A stretch of DNA of 64,000 nucleotides. Origin: Pomphorhynchus laevis (Eukaryota > Acanthocephala > Palaeacanthocephala > Echinorhynchida > Pomphorhynchidae). Location of the stretch: assembly GCA_012934845.2 (NCBI GenBank), contig WNNJ02000578.1, positions 1-64,000 on the forward strand, written 5' to 3'. Of the stretch, positions 23,521 to 35,685 are shown piece by piece; within the stretch, counting starts at the first letter, position 1, and every line of letters begins with the position of its first letter. Both the position numbers and the translations under genes were made by a program. The notes beneath the pieces were generated by a model. It ran no database searches, was not told the DNA's origin, and was given only the letters and a program-made list of their open reading frames with translations.

Positions 23521-25070
23521 TATGTTGTGTTTATATTTAAATCATTATAATTAACTTATTTCATCATTATATCATAATAAAGCTTTTTTCATATGAAGAC
23601 AAAGTTACTACTAGCTTTATCAATAGTTGTTATTTTATAGTTATACTTTAATTTAGTAAGTTCTGTATACACGTCTTTATTAATTTGATCTTTACTTTTC
23701 TAATTGTTTTGTATATTCATTTTCTTTTTAATTTCCTAAAATATATAATATTTCTAAATGTTAATCTTTGATGTATTTTAGCTTTTACTATTAATCAACT
23801 TATCGAAGTAAGAATTTAAATCATTATATAACGAATTGTAAATTTTATTTCTATTGCTATTATTTAATTTATATTTATACCCTTTTGATAGCAGCTTTCT
23901 TAATTCACAATTTTCAATTAATTCTAGATTATGGGTACATATATGTTCATTTATTTTATCAAAACTAAGACTTTTACAATTGCATTCTGTTTCCATTATG
24001 TTTCTAATATTATCGTTACATATTGATTTTAATTCTTTATTATAATTACAAATTTTTCGTCCTAATGGTGGTAGGAGTTTATACCTTATTTTAGGAATAT
24101 ATTTACTTAAATCTGATCCTATTATTTCTTTACTTTTAGAATTATTTAAAAGTCCGGCTATATTTATGTTATCTATACATTTATTAATGAAGTTTATGGT
24201 TAATGTATATTTTCTATTGTTATTATTAACATTTATTGTACGATTATAGTATTTTGTATTACAATAACTGTCTATTATACAACTTAGCCTATCATAGTCG
24301 TTAATTAATTTTTGATTTATTGAACATATGATATCTTTAGAAAAACTTCTTATATTTACATAAAGATCTTTTAGCTTATTATCACTTAAAAGTTTTTTAA
24401 TATTTCTAATTGTTCATTTATATACATATCTTTTTTAATATTTTTAACTCTATTTTTCCTATTCCTTTTATCACCATGACTTCTTGGTTTGCGTTTAACT
24501 GGATTATTATAATATAGTTGTCTGTTATGTATTATACTACTTCTGTCAATTCCTTGTACCACATTATTCAATCCTAATGGGTACATGGAATTAAGCGTTT
24601 TAATCCAAAAATCTTCTTTTTCTAATAGTTTTTGATTAAATATTGTCTTATTTTCTTTAACAATATGTTCTAAAATAAATAATTTACAATATCCTATATC
24701 ATGTCCTATTAATCTCATATGTTTATGAAATATAGTTTGACTATTATGCTGTATATTATATATGTGTTGCCTAAACCTAGTTTTTAACATTTGATGTTTT
24801 TCCTATATATTGCAATCCACATGTACATTGTATTAGATACACTACACCTGCGGTATTGCAGTTACAATTATTATTAATATTTAATGAAAAACATTTGTTT
24901 GTCGTATTACTTACGATACAATTATTATTTATAACATCACAAACTATACAATTTTTTCTGTTACATTTAAAAGATCTAAAATTGAAATCATTAGTACTTA
25001 CGTATTTTTCCAATATTGTTGAGTACATGTAACTTTTAAGTCATGATTTTTAACGTTGCTTAATTTTTAA
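23521..25070 (-). mobile_element. Naiad PLE fragment, endonuclease and CxC linker half
   Basis: Joined tail-first to the preceding plus-strand Naiad. Minus-strand frames, in element order: 25028-24777 (FKCNRKNCIVCD Cys cluster, then VVYLIQCTCGLQYIGKT, the GIY-YIG core); 24790-24386 (basic helix LKTRFRQHIYNI, two His pairs near HKHMRLIGHD, and the conserved acidic segment EKEDFWIKTLNS with YPLGLN); and 23996-23778, whose start METECNCKSL carries the CxC motif followed by EHICTHNLELIEN. These domains are those described for Naiad elements. The RT catalytic half is absent. Confidence 0.88.
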
Positions 25071-26260
25071 CGTTGTCCAATTGTTTGATGTACTCTATAA
25101 AAGAAACATTGTCGATTATTAATATGGAATTGCAGGAAATTGATTGCATATTATACACTTGGTCTATAGTTCAGCACAGTTTAAAGACAGAATCATGAAT
25201 GTTCAAAAGTCTTAAATAATGTTAGTCAATGAATTAAGCTCATTCGTTAAACAGAAATTTTATATAAACGACGCTATTTATAAATAAACGTCGGAAATTC
25301 GTAATATTTATTAGATCGACCCGTTCGATTTGTTACATATTAATGTCCTGCAACTTTTAGATTCTTTATCAGTATAAAACGTACGTCTCGAGATAAGTTA
25401 CAAAGTGTGTGATTCTACAAAATGGTTTACGAGGTATCCATCATCATTGTATCAAATTTTGTAAAATACCATTCCATATTTATCCTTCCAAGTCACACTA
25501 CATAAACGGTTCTTCCTCTTTGCATTAAAAACAATATCAATAGAACAATATATTATTTAATGGAACAGTTAACAATTGGCACTACTTGGCCATAAGATAA
25601 ACGTGGACATAATTCACGCCTATATAATATTGATAGAAAGCACAATAAATGTACATTTTTAGCTGAATTAAATTATATTTGATTTAAGTGTCAACAATTT
25701 GATTGCCTTTAAACATTTAATATGGCTTCGCATATGTAAAACTGTGAAAAAGTACATTACTATATAAAAAAGCAGTTCTGCTTATTGCATACCTTAAATG
25801 CGATGTTAATAATATATTATTCCACTGTACATGGGTTGTGTACTCGAATTTATCATGGTGCATTTGAAATAAATCATATTTTTGAGTTTTCGCAGGCTTG
25901 ATATTTACATTTGAAAATATCTACTACTATCGTTGCTACATTTTAAAACCCATCGAGTTATAAACCACAAGAAGCGTCCCTTATTAATGTGTTATGTTGT
26001 GGTGTAGGTTTTATGCAATTATGTTACTACATTTTAAAGCTTATTCTAAATCAGCAGTGAATCCACTTTTTGTATAAATGATGTTTGTTAATTTGACCAT
26101 TGTTTATGTATTTAACTTAAAATTGAAAAACGGTTATGGCAAAATCGTTTTTAAAAAGGTTTTTTATAACTTTTTTAAATGTTTTTTATTAACACATTAT
26201 AAAAAATGTGCAATATTTATCAAAAACATTATTCATTTGAATTACACTACTGTAAAACAT
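25071..26260. other. AT-rich stretch, nothing recognised
   Basis: No coding, RNA or repeat signal that I can support. Confidence 0.45.
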
Positions 26261-26479
26261 TAGGTCCCATATTCAATATTGTAAGCTCTATAATTATTTT
26301 AAATGAATTTTTATTTTTTATTCCTAAGCTGTTCATTTTGTATTTAAAAAAATAAAAATATTTCTCTAAAGAATCAATTTATTTTTATACATTTATACTC
26401 ACACGACTTTTACTAACAACGATATTTTCTATTTCGTCAAGTGTGTCTGCTGTTTTCGAATATTTTCGTTTGTTCATTT

Positions 26480-26530
26480 ATATTGTATTGTGCTACTGAC
26501 GAAGAAGTAACCCGAAAACGTTTTTAAATA
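26480..26530 (+). mobile_element. PLE 3' tail with hammerhead-derived core
   Basis: CTACTGACGAAGAAGTAACC followed by CGAAAACG and an AT-rich tail. The same tail occurs at 53225-53320 (minus) and 53360-53430 (plus). Stem III of a hammerhead cannot be drawn, so this is a relic or a degenerate form. Confidence 0.55.
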
Positions 26531-26572
26531 AATTGCAGAAGAAAGCTTGGTTAAATTATATATATAATATTT

Positions 26573-26655
26573 AGTATTATAAGGAATCATAACCAGCTTC
26601 ATTGCGAATGTGTATTATATATATTCACAATGAAGCTGGTTATGATTCCTTATAA
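26573..26655. repeat. Palindrome with ~30-bp arms
   Basis: TATTATAAGGAATCATAACC with CAGCTTCATTG on the left is mirrored on the right after a ~20-nt spacer. The right arm runs directly into the truncated 5' end of LINE-A, so an inverted junction may have formed at insertion. Confidence 0.8.
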
Positions 26656-28799
26656 TACGAAATATTTTCTGACTTCAACGACAGAACTGGTAGTTGGATT
26701 AATGCAGCACTCCGCAGAGTCAGGAACGGTTGTATTATTCATAAATCACCGTTCCCAACCTTTCATTTCACATCAACGAATTCACTCCTCGACTTACTAT
26801 TGCTACATAAGAGGTGGTTGTTCAAACCTCTCTGTACGGAGCAATCGCGTCAACATCTGTACACCTCTCATGATCTAATTCGTTGGCGGATAGAGGAGTA
26901 TACGCTGCTTCGTAGAAGATTCCACTTTAATACGACCAGAGTGGCTTTCTTCCAGGCAGCCATCCAACGCTTCCCCATAATTGGTAATGAGAGTTTAACC
27001 GAATTTAACTCCTATCTCTCTTCGCAAGCTACCGCGTTTCTTTCGACAACCTATAAAGGTCGCATTTTCAGTCCCACTCCGACAAAAACTCAAGGTCCTA
27101 GCTAAACTACTTAACCTCCCTTCTCTCTTCTTCTGCTAAACAGACTCTCTCGAACGAATACTGGCGCACCAGATACTGGTTCCAGCTGAGTAGGAATAGG
27201 GCGAGTATCGCTCGTCTTAACCCTTCTCAGTCTTCCTTCTGGAAGATATTCAAGAAGGAGAAGTTTGTTTGCTGGAGGGATAGGGCTGTGGGGTGGATCG
27301 GTAGTATAGGCCTTGACAAAGTTTTGGAGGAGTCACTAGCCCTACATAATTATGGAGCCACTCAATCACCGCAACCAATCCCTCTCTGGTGAGACTTCAG
27401 GAGTAGAGACTTATCTGTGCCAGATATTCTCAACGCCTGGGGGCCTCTACAGGGCACCTCCAAATCCGTCGCTCCACTCTCTTCTCGGGTATGTCAGCTT
27501 TTGACAACCGATCAAAGAAGGGAGGTGGCCGTCACAATGATATTAGCCACCCCATCCGATGTGGCCGGCATCAATGTAAGTAAAAGAATTTTTTTACCCT
27601 CAGAAATATCCGATCTCTTGCCTTAAAGACCTGCGGCCCATTTCGATTCAAAATTCCCTCGTTTCGATCTACAAAAAAGCGCTCGCGCGTAGAATCCGCG
27701 ATCATCTAAGTAAGCAAAATACAATCCCACCTGGTTTCCATGGGTTCGTCAAAGGTCGCTCGGTCTATTCAGCAGTAGGTGAGGTACAACGGTTTTGTCG
27801 GGAGAATAGCCATCAACTCGTTGTGGCTGTTTTCCTTTATTTTTCCGCTGCATTTGACAACATTTCCATATCTTTTGTTATCTCTTTTCTCAGGTCCCCC
27901 GGGTTGCCTGTGAGAATTGTTAACAGGGTTGAGATACTGATGTACACCAAGCGATTTTACTATGATGATGACCCTGATGCGCGTCAGTTCTACCCTATTA
28001 CGAGTGTGCCTCAAGGTTCCCCTCTCTCCTATCCTATATCTTGCTGCTTCCATCAATCTGTTCAAAATATTCAAATGTGATCAAGGTCTAGTGGTGTATG
28101 CTGATGACACGACATCCCTGTTCTCTGGACGCAGGTGTAAGGACGTTTTCTATGACATCAGCTTATTCTTTTTAAGATTAAATGACCAGTTGCCCAGGTG
28201 TAATCTTGTTTTAAACTCCGTCAAATCGCAGGTGGTTTTCTTTAATGGCTCACCTGCGACGAAGCAAAAACTTAAGAGATTAGCACTCTCTGAGCTTTCC
28301 TCCATATTTGCCTCAGAACCACTTCCTACCTTCACAAGTCGAGTAAAATACCTGGGGTTCACCGTTTCGGTGAACTGGTCGGCGAAAGCCGACCTGGATA
28401 GACTCAAACGTATCCTGAAGAGAGCTAGTTGGGCTCTAAAACGGGCCCAGCATCTGTCGTTAAATGGGAAAACCCAGGTGCGTCTTTGGGGCACATGGGC
28501 TATCTCGGGATTAGTCTTATTCTCCAGAGGACGTCCGCCAGAGCAAAGACTAAGGTTTCTGAAGCTCCTTGTCTCGCGCTTACCCAGCATCGTCCGCGCC
28601 GATTGGATTCTTCGGGGAGTGAAAGACCCCGGGTGGTTCAATCGGAAAGCGGCGTGTTGGATTGGTTGGGGGGCTCAGATCCCCATGGATTTGAGGCCTA
28701 CGCAATGAGAAGAAGTGATTATGAAGAATATGCAGTCTTGTTGTTGACTTAACGTTTTAATAACTTATTTATGCTTTATTATCTTTTATTAAGAAAATC
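26655..28799 (+). mobile_element. LINE-A, best-preserved 3' half
   Basis: Starts within the endonuclease (DFNDRTGSWINAALR) and covers the rest of ORF2: linker frame 26800-27105; RT frames 27613-28080 and 27962-28708 with VYADDTTSLFSG (YADD at 28097-28108); thumb (KYLGFTVSVNWSAKADLDRL); and a C-terminal region ending GAQIPMDLRPTQ. The 3' tail is TTATTAAGAAAATCTTTATT at about 28787. There are few breaks, so it is the youngest LINE-A here, but it is 5'-truncated and cannot move on its own. Confidence 0.88.
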
Positions 28800-29064
28800 T
28801 TTATTATTATGGAACATTTTTAGGCAAATCGAAACTTTGAAAGCGTATATTTTAATAATTGATTTCTAGCAATGCAAATTTACATTCAATTGATCATCAC
28901 ATACGATTCTGATGCTTAAATCTATTACATCTTTCTTACGCATTAATGCAATGTGTTGTACTTTTATTGAGATTCAACATGTTTTATCAAAATAAGCGCC
29001 GTTTTATAATCTAATGACTACAGTGATACTACGACCGGCCTATTTTTTGCTGAATTATACAAAT

Positions 29065-29224
29065 TTTTTTTAAATAATGAACAATTTATTAAAAATAAAC
29101 ATATTAACTTAGGTTCCCGCAAATGGGCCTCAAATTGAAATTTACGATCCCAGACTGGGCAATATAATACAAAAAAGTTTCTCAATGTGAAACAGTAGTT
29201 AACTCTGCCATCATTCATATACAT
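29065..29224 (-). mobile_element. RLE-type LINE, 3'-end fragment with target duplication
   Basis: Flanked by the 14-bp direct repeat TGAATTATACAAAT (29051-29064 and 29225-29238). The A-rich tail on the minus strand lies next to 29065. It carries the hairpin AGGCCCATTTGCGGGAACCT (29111-29130, minus) found in the 3' UTR of RLE-1. A very short 5'-truncated insertion. Confidence 0.75.
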
Positions 29225-29239
29225 TGAATTATACAAATA

Positions 29240-30140
29240 CTAATGATAATAGACTTTTTAATAAGCATACAAAACTAATTTACCTTATCATCTAAAACAG
29301 CTGAAAATGCATAGTTTCTTCAGCGATTCTAATAAAATGCACAATGCTTGGTTTATTTTGTCATTATTGTTAGATGAGCGAATGGAATTTTCCTCGCATA
29401 TTTCGTGCAAACTGTATAGTTACTAATTATTAATATGTACATATGAACTTTACCATATTTTAGTTAAATGGCGATGCGGGATTTGTTTTTTTGATATTTG
29501 CTTTATTGTTTAATTAATTTTCGCAATGATATTCTATACTGCATTACATAGAAAAATTTCAACCATTAATGATTTTCTTATTATGTGAGACTGGCAGAGC
29601 GTCTGAAAAATTCTTAAAGCAAACTAAATTAAAAGTTTAAAAGATGGTACAGAACACTTCAAAGAAATTAAAAAAGACCGTCGAAAAAAAACTAAGTGTG
29701 AAATTAGCAAAAGCAGCATCGCTATGTATACGTGAAGCGAAAATTAAGCTACATGCTTACCAATATGACTATATTTCTTTTATTGTATTTAATTGTAAAA
29801 AAGTAATAAAAATATATAGCAATATATATCAGAAAATTTTAATGTAATTCAATTATCACTATTTATGTCACATAATCATAGAAATAAGAAGGAATAAATG
29901 GTGCTTACTGTGAAAATTAGGATGTTAATTCAATATTACAAAAGCTACTATTATAAACTTAAGGGGTAAAAAAATTAAGTAAAAATTAGTTCACACTAAA
30001 TGATGATATCTTCAGAAAATAATAGCACAGCTCGTGTTGGAATACTAAAATACAATTTTATTTTGGTAATCTGATGGAATTAGTTTTGTATCTTGATTTT
30101 CTAATTTTGTAATCGATATTTTATTTCGTGAAAATAAAAT
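29240..30140. other. AT-rich stretch, nothing recognised
   Basis: The 67-aa frame at 29644-29847 is lysine-rich and unlike any family I know; it is probably chance. Confidence 0.4.
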
Positions 30141-30145
30141 ATATA

Positions 30146-30330
30146 GATTACATGCAGACCAGCTGATGGTAGCCGGCTACCATCATCTCGTTCACCATAC
30201 TGATCAGTGCTGCCGGCTACCATCAGCTCGTCTAGGAGTGATAAGGAAGTCTGCTCTGCATGTAATCGAACTCCGGTTTTTGGCAAAATCTACGATTATG
30301 AAACTGAAGCTTTTTAGCTCCCGGAGCACA
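30146..30330. repeat. Copy of the inverted-arm minisatellite family
   Basis: Contains a few units related to GACGAGCTGATGGTA, a perfect 20-bp palindrome at 30165-30184 (GATGGTAGCC plus its mirror) and a right arm (30234-30286) that matches the arms of the larger element at 58156-58560. The two share flanking sequence including CTCCCGGAGC. Confidence 0.7.
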
Positions 30331-30441
30331 GTTTTACACATTCTGCGATTAAATTATATATATGTATATGAGGTTTTATTTGACCACGACTGTCTATTAC
30401 ACCTGTCTGTTTTTCTCTATATATAATTTCATGCTTCTACA

Positions 30442-30490
30442 CTGCAAGACGGCGTACCGTTTTGGCTTTGAGAAGCCTCATCAGTTGCAG
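30442..30490 (-). ncRNA. Type I hammerhead ribozyme, likely inactive
   Basis: Reverse complement of the ribozyme at 30565-30613: same three stems, CTGATGA and GTC. The catalytic GAAA box reads AAAA. Loss of this G normally abolishes hammerhead activity. Confidence 0.8.
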
Positions 30491-30564
30491 CAATACAATA
30501 TATACACGTGAAAACATGCTTTAATCTATATATAGTATTTTTTACATGTGTATACATTGTATTG

Positions 30565-30613
30565 CTGCAACTGATGAGGCTTCTCAAAGCCGAAACGGTA
30601 CGCCGTCTTGCAG
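30565..30613 (+). ncRNA. Type I hammerhead ribozyme
   Basis: Complete canonical order. Stem I strand CTGCAA (30565-30570), CTGATGA (30571-30577), stem II GGCTT / AAGCC with loop CTCA, GAAA, stem III CGG / CCG with loop TACG, GTC site (30605-30607), stem I partner TTGCAG (30608-30613). Every core base is consensus. PLEs and retrozymes are known to carry hammerheads of this size. Cleavage is expected after C30607. It sits in an inverted pair with the copy at 30442-30490, separated by 74 bp. Confidence 0.9.
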
Positions 30614-30649
30614 TGTAGAAGCATGAAATTCTCTATTTATAGAGAAAAG

Positions 30650-32485
30650 CAGATAGGGTAATAGACAGTCCTGGTTGAATATAAGTGAATATAGGTGTAA
30701 TAGGCAGTCCTGGTTATATATATTAAAAATAAGTGAAACTAAAGAAGATTTAATTTATCCAATTTGTGAAAGAAGCTTGTTTTGATTTGTACTGTTATTA
30801 TGATTATTAAAGAAACATAACGTTAAAATCATAATTTAATTTCCTTTTAAATTTTGAAAATGATTAAATTATAAAAAAATATTAAAAATATAAGAAATTA
30901 TTTTCAAACTTAGGCGCGCTACTCTTAAATAGAGATAATATTATCATATATTCTATAGACATATATGGATGCACTTAAATAATATTATATATTGTAATTA
31001 ATTATATAAAATATAAAAAATTTATCACAAATCTTATATATAATATAAGATATAATACATAAAATACAATATTTGAAATTCTCTTTATAAACTATTTTCT
31101 AGATGAAACTATTATTCTTCGAGGTTTTGCATACAAAGTGATTTAGTGTTTCTTTATTTTATTAATTAAAGATAATATTTATTAGTTATAAATATATAGT
31201 TATTGATTATAGCTATTTATCACTTGTTTATCAATTATTAATATCAATTTATCAGTTATCTGTGTTTTCAATTATAAAATAATTTTTTTTTCTAATTGGC
31301 AAACGCACCAAAAATAAAATATCAAGTGAATATCTATAATTAGTTGAAAGTAGAAAAAAAATTTTTTTTTCGACTTTGTTTTATCTTGAATTTCTCATGT
31401 ATTTCAATAACACATTTTAATCCGATTGCTGTAGATTATCATGGAGTATACGTTGTCTGCTCAATAAATGTACAATGCCTTTTGGTTGTATTAAAAAATA
31501 TTCACATTTTTGATCTAAATAAGTTTAGCTAATAATCACAATGATGTGAGGATATATAATTGTTGTGAACAGTAAAGCTTACACACATGAGTCGATATAT
31601 CTATTAATTCAATGTCACAATTCCATCATTGATTTATTATTAAGTCACGAATTGAATCATCCCTGATGCTTTAAACTTATTGACAAGTGTTAGTACGCAT
31701 TAGTATCTCGTGAGTGTTACATGAGTATCCCTACTTAATAGTATTAGGCCATTTTCATTGTCATATTTCTCTCCGTCCTAGAAATTGCTAAAATGTTATC
31801 AATGAAAAAAGTTAAACATTTTCCGTTTGCCAAAAATAAAAATAAAATAATTTTGTTCCATTTAGACTGATACGAGTTTAATTTTAATTTAAAAAATCTT
31901 CTAACATTACACGTTTATATAACACTTATATAATTTCATTTTCCAATATAAAGCAAGAAATCTCATCTTGTCTTATAATTTTGGAAATTGTGTATATCGT
32001 ACAGATTTTCTAACAATCTATGCAAAGATGATATTTACCCAATTGACTCATAACAAATTTTACTTCTTGTTATAGAGTTAGGTGCTTAATTCATTTTTCT
32101 ATGGTATGCTATTTTTTCCTGAGATTTACTACTAAATAACCGCAATAAAACTTGAATTTTAACAAAATCTTAGCGTTTCTTACGCATTAAATTTTCATGT
32201 ACGCGTGTTTTATTTGTCATCGTTTCGTGCAAATTTGAATAATTTATTTCACTAATGCAAGTTTTATATCAATACAGACTATCGGTCATATATATAGTAG
32301 TGCAAAAAATTTTCTACTCATTTTAAAATCACAAATTTAAATCACCATTTACTATATGCTTCACTGCCTTTTCGTTAATAGCGTAGAGGTTATTATCACG
32401 GTGATATAGATTCTGCTTGAAGAAATTCCACTTTGTATACATAATATAGTTACTGTATACTATAGAATAAGTATTTAGGACAAAA
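30650..32485. other. AT-rich stretch, nothing recognised
   Basis: No feature supported apart from simple AT-rich runs. Confidence 0.45.
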
Positions 32486-33478
32486 TAAGTTTATTTGGTG
32501 CCAAATAAACTGAGCCCGACGAAGAAACTTCTCAATAAGTTTGTTGAAATTTGGTCTCGAAGCGTAAGGATTTCGTTATTTTTTACTACCTTTTTCGTCA
32601 CTTTGCTTTGGCAAATAATACGAATACTGCCATCAGCTAAGTACATCTACGTATTTTATGCTATATATAAACTAAAAATAAAGATAAATAATTATATAAG
32701 ATTTTATAAAATTTATATTTATAAAGTTAAAATTTAAAATTTTAATCAATTTTTATGAATTGACTTATACATAATATACGATGAATTCAAACAAGAAATA
32801 AAGATCATCACGAAGAACTGCTATGTTATCAAATTTCGGCTCCTATTCTTCAACTTATCATATCAGCTGGGCCAAATACATGTTAATGACGTATTTACTC
32901 TGATGAAATTTGATATATAGTATATCTCATGTAAATACAGATCATATTATTCATTATCCATTATAATTTTTGGCTTTAGAGTTTAAATTTACTTTTAATA
33001 TTTTGTTGATTTATATATTTTACTATTTTCTGTTTGATTTAATTTTTATAGTAACCCAGTTAAAAATAAGCATATATTAAATTATTTAAATGATTTTGAA
33101 CAAAACCAATATTATTACATATTGTATCAATATGTAAAATCGTATTTAATGTATTATATTTTATATTATATGATATACATAAATCTTATGCAAAAATATT
33201 TTTGTAAATTTAAACGTCATCTTTATGATTATTTAATAATAGTTTTAATTACTGCTAATATAATGTTTTTATCTAGATATATACCTTCTTTATCATTAAT
33301 ATTAGTTTTATTTAGAATAATGTTACTTGGATAAATTTGTTCGCTTGTTGAAAAAAATCATTAGAATTAAATACACACATCCTAAATATATATAGCGGAA
33401 TATATATTTCATATCTTTATATAGTTATATTTATTTTAATAGTTATGAACAAATTCATATTCTATAAAGCTTATAAAT
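32486..33478 (-). mobile_element. Compound repeat: PLE-type tail plus Naiad 3' end (copy 1)
   Basis: About 990 bp almost identical to 46558-47548. The first ~145 bp hold a PLE-like tail (CCCGACGAAGAAACTTCTC and GGTCTCGAAGCG). From 32630 the minus-strand Naiad terminus begins (CCATCAGCTAAG), followed by its 3' region and diverged RT codons. The 80-aa open frame inside is shared by both copies but is only this tail read through. Confidence 0.8.
32798..32873 (-). ncRNA. Permuted hammerhead-like motif with compensating changes
   Basis: Stem I is GAAGA with TCTTC, instead of GAGGA with TCCTC, so both strands changed together. The inner part of stem III is AAG with TTT instead of AGG with CCT. GAAA is kept; the first base of CTGATGA is G. 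The would-be site is GTT. Confidence 0.55.
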
Positions 33479-34149
33479 AAGGGCCTTCCTAACGGTGGAC
33501 CCTTCTTTAGAAGAGCCTTAAAAAAGGGTCCTCCTTTCGCAGTTGATTTTGATGTGACCAACCCCGAACAAAATGCTTATATTTCCATGGCTTCTGAGAT
33601 TCCTGGCTATTCCCCAAGCAAGTACGCCACATGTGTCAAGGAAAGAAAATATAAGCGCAAATTAGAGGAGAATGGATACAATTTTGCGGTAGCAGTTGTT
33701 AAAACTTACGTATGATGGAACCCCCAAGGGTAAAAGCTAATTTATTTCATTGCTCGTTCTATGTCATGTAGAAACGGTACTCCGTATTGCAGGACAGCGC
33801 GTCAGCTATTTCAACGCGTGTCCGTCGTACTTATGATGGGAAATGCTTAAGCGATCCTCAAAAGTCTCGACAAAATGGGCCAACTCCTACTAGAGAAAAG
33901 TCTTGGATATTGTGACGACCCTTCTCCGCGACTCTTTTCTATGTGCGACTTTGTACTGCCCGTAGCCCAAACAGTTGAGGTAGTTCATGACTCCGATATT
34001 CGAACAGCTTCCGTCGTAAACGACGACCATTTTGAGATTGCCATGTCTATCCTGCGAATCATGTCTCCACGACGACCTTCGGCAAATCACTTCACAACTA
34101 CACAACTGTAAAATGCTTCTTTGTCGTTTATGCAATCACCAACACAATT
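33479..34149. other. GC-richer segment of unknown origin
   Basis: Starts where the repeated Naiad segment ends. Frame 33481-33714 reads FDVTNPEQNAYISMASEIPG and then a Lys-rich stretch; frame 33875-34111 encodes 78 aa. I do not recognise either. Near 33772-33796 GAAACGGTACTCCGTATTGC matches the 3' half of the hammerhead at 30565-30613, so part of this is element-derived. Confidence 0.4.
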
Positions 34150-35595
34150 AAGGAGGGGTCGTATCGCAACAACCGAATATTGATCAACATACTGATGGTA
34201 CTACAACATTACCTGGATAATCACTTGCATCATTTTCGAGCCTTCCATTTGGAAATATAAATTTTAATGAAATTCAACAAAATCTTTTCCGCACACTTTA
34301 CACTGATCTAAATGCAATTCAAAACTCTAAGTAATCATATGGTTCAAGGACTTATGAGTAATTTTGCATTGCTTAGATCAATTATGCTTAACAATCCACA
34401 AATGCAAGGAGTGATTGAGCAAAACCTTGAGGTTTCACAATTCTTTAACAATCCAGATTTCAAGCAGTCGAACAGTGAAAATGATTCGTAATCCTACAAC
34501 ACTACATGAAATTATGGGAATACATGATAGGGACATTATTAACCTTGAGAGTTTACCGAGCGGATATAATGCTCTTCAAAGAATCAATGCTTAATGCGAC
34601 ACAAAACAAATTTGGCTATAATCTTCTGATACTAACTCTAGCTCATCTAGTACAGCTAACACTAGTCAAGTAGGAACTGAAAATACAGACCCACTGTCAT
34701 ATCCGGTGCATCTCAGAATACTGAATTCCAGAATAATAGATCTGCATCCGGTTTAAATCAATTGTCATTTAATTTAGTCGATTCGATCAAATGTATCTAA
34801 TGCAAACCTTAGAATCGCCTTTACAATCTACATCTAGCGAAAACACTTATCGGTATTCTACGATGAACCCTCAACAGCTACGCCAATTATTAGTAGACGC
34901 TGATGAAAATCCTGGAATGTTAATCGACATGTTGCGGGCATCCAGTTTTAACCCAAATATAGATAATTTTATTCGCGATCTTGGTGTTCTACTTAATCTG
35001 CTGCGTACATATGAATTTGTACAGGACGAAAGACAAAGAGAACAAGTACACCGTGTGATTCATGAGTTTATAAGTCAGTGGTCAATACCTGAAATTCATG
35101 CTCTATACACTAATCCTCGAGCATTAATGCCGATTATACAAATTCTACAAAACCTTATTCGTCTTAGGGACACATTCCCACAAGTATATTCAGGGTTGAT
35201 ATCTTCAAATATTAGCGGTTCGGTCGATAATCAAATGAATAGTCAACCTTATTCATCTAATGTGGATTAACTTCAATCACCTAGCAATAGACAATCAGCT
35301 TATGCATCAACAGCATCTCAAAATTTACAGAATTCAAATCAAGATTATAATGCTTCGTTGTTTCAACTATTAAATCTTCTTTATCTCCAGCGACAACAGC
35401 CGACAAATCAACAACCAAACCAAAATCCAGAACAACTTTATGCATACGAACATGAACAAATGCAAACAAATTGGATTTCATAACCGTGATGCAAATCTTA
35501 GAGCGCTTGTTGCATTTATGGGGGATGTAAATATGGCTGTACAATGTATTGAAGATTCTTGTAATTTTGTAATATCCAAAAAGTTGGATTAACAT
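34150..35595 (+). pseudogene. Ubiquilin pseudogene
   Basis: Ubiquilin is a shuttle factor with an N-terminal UBL domain, STI1 repeats and a C-terminal UBA domain. Here the UBL is not found. STI1-like pieces are clear: MVQGLMSNFALLRSIMLNNP near 34339, then NLESLPSGYNALQRI near 34543, the second STI1 region in the open frame 34791-35270 (MNPQQLRQLLVDADENPGML, then YTNPRALMPIIQILQNLI), and a Gln-rich linker. The UBA (GFHNRDANLRALVAFMGDV, 35472 onward) is reached only in another frame and ends at TAA 35590-35592. There are several stops and shifts and no introns, so it is probably a processed copy. The parent gene is outside the window. Confidence 0.85.
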
Positions 35596-35685
35596 ATGAT
35601 ATAATATAATATAATTAATATAATATAATTATTATATTATATAATAATTATATAATTATTATATAATAATAATTATGAGAGAATT
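35596..35685. repeat. AT-rich tandem run
   Basis: Irregular repeats of TATAATATAATTA. Confidence 0.7.

Noticed and set aside
29644-29847. Small Lys-rich gene of 67 aa
   Set aside because: No family match, no supporting context, and the composition is expected of AT-rich chance frames.
32495-32737. 80-aa conserved ORF present twice (also 46566-46808)
   Set aside because: Identical because the DNA is duplicated; it reads through a PLE tail and a Naiad 3' region.
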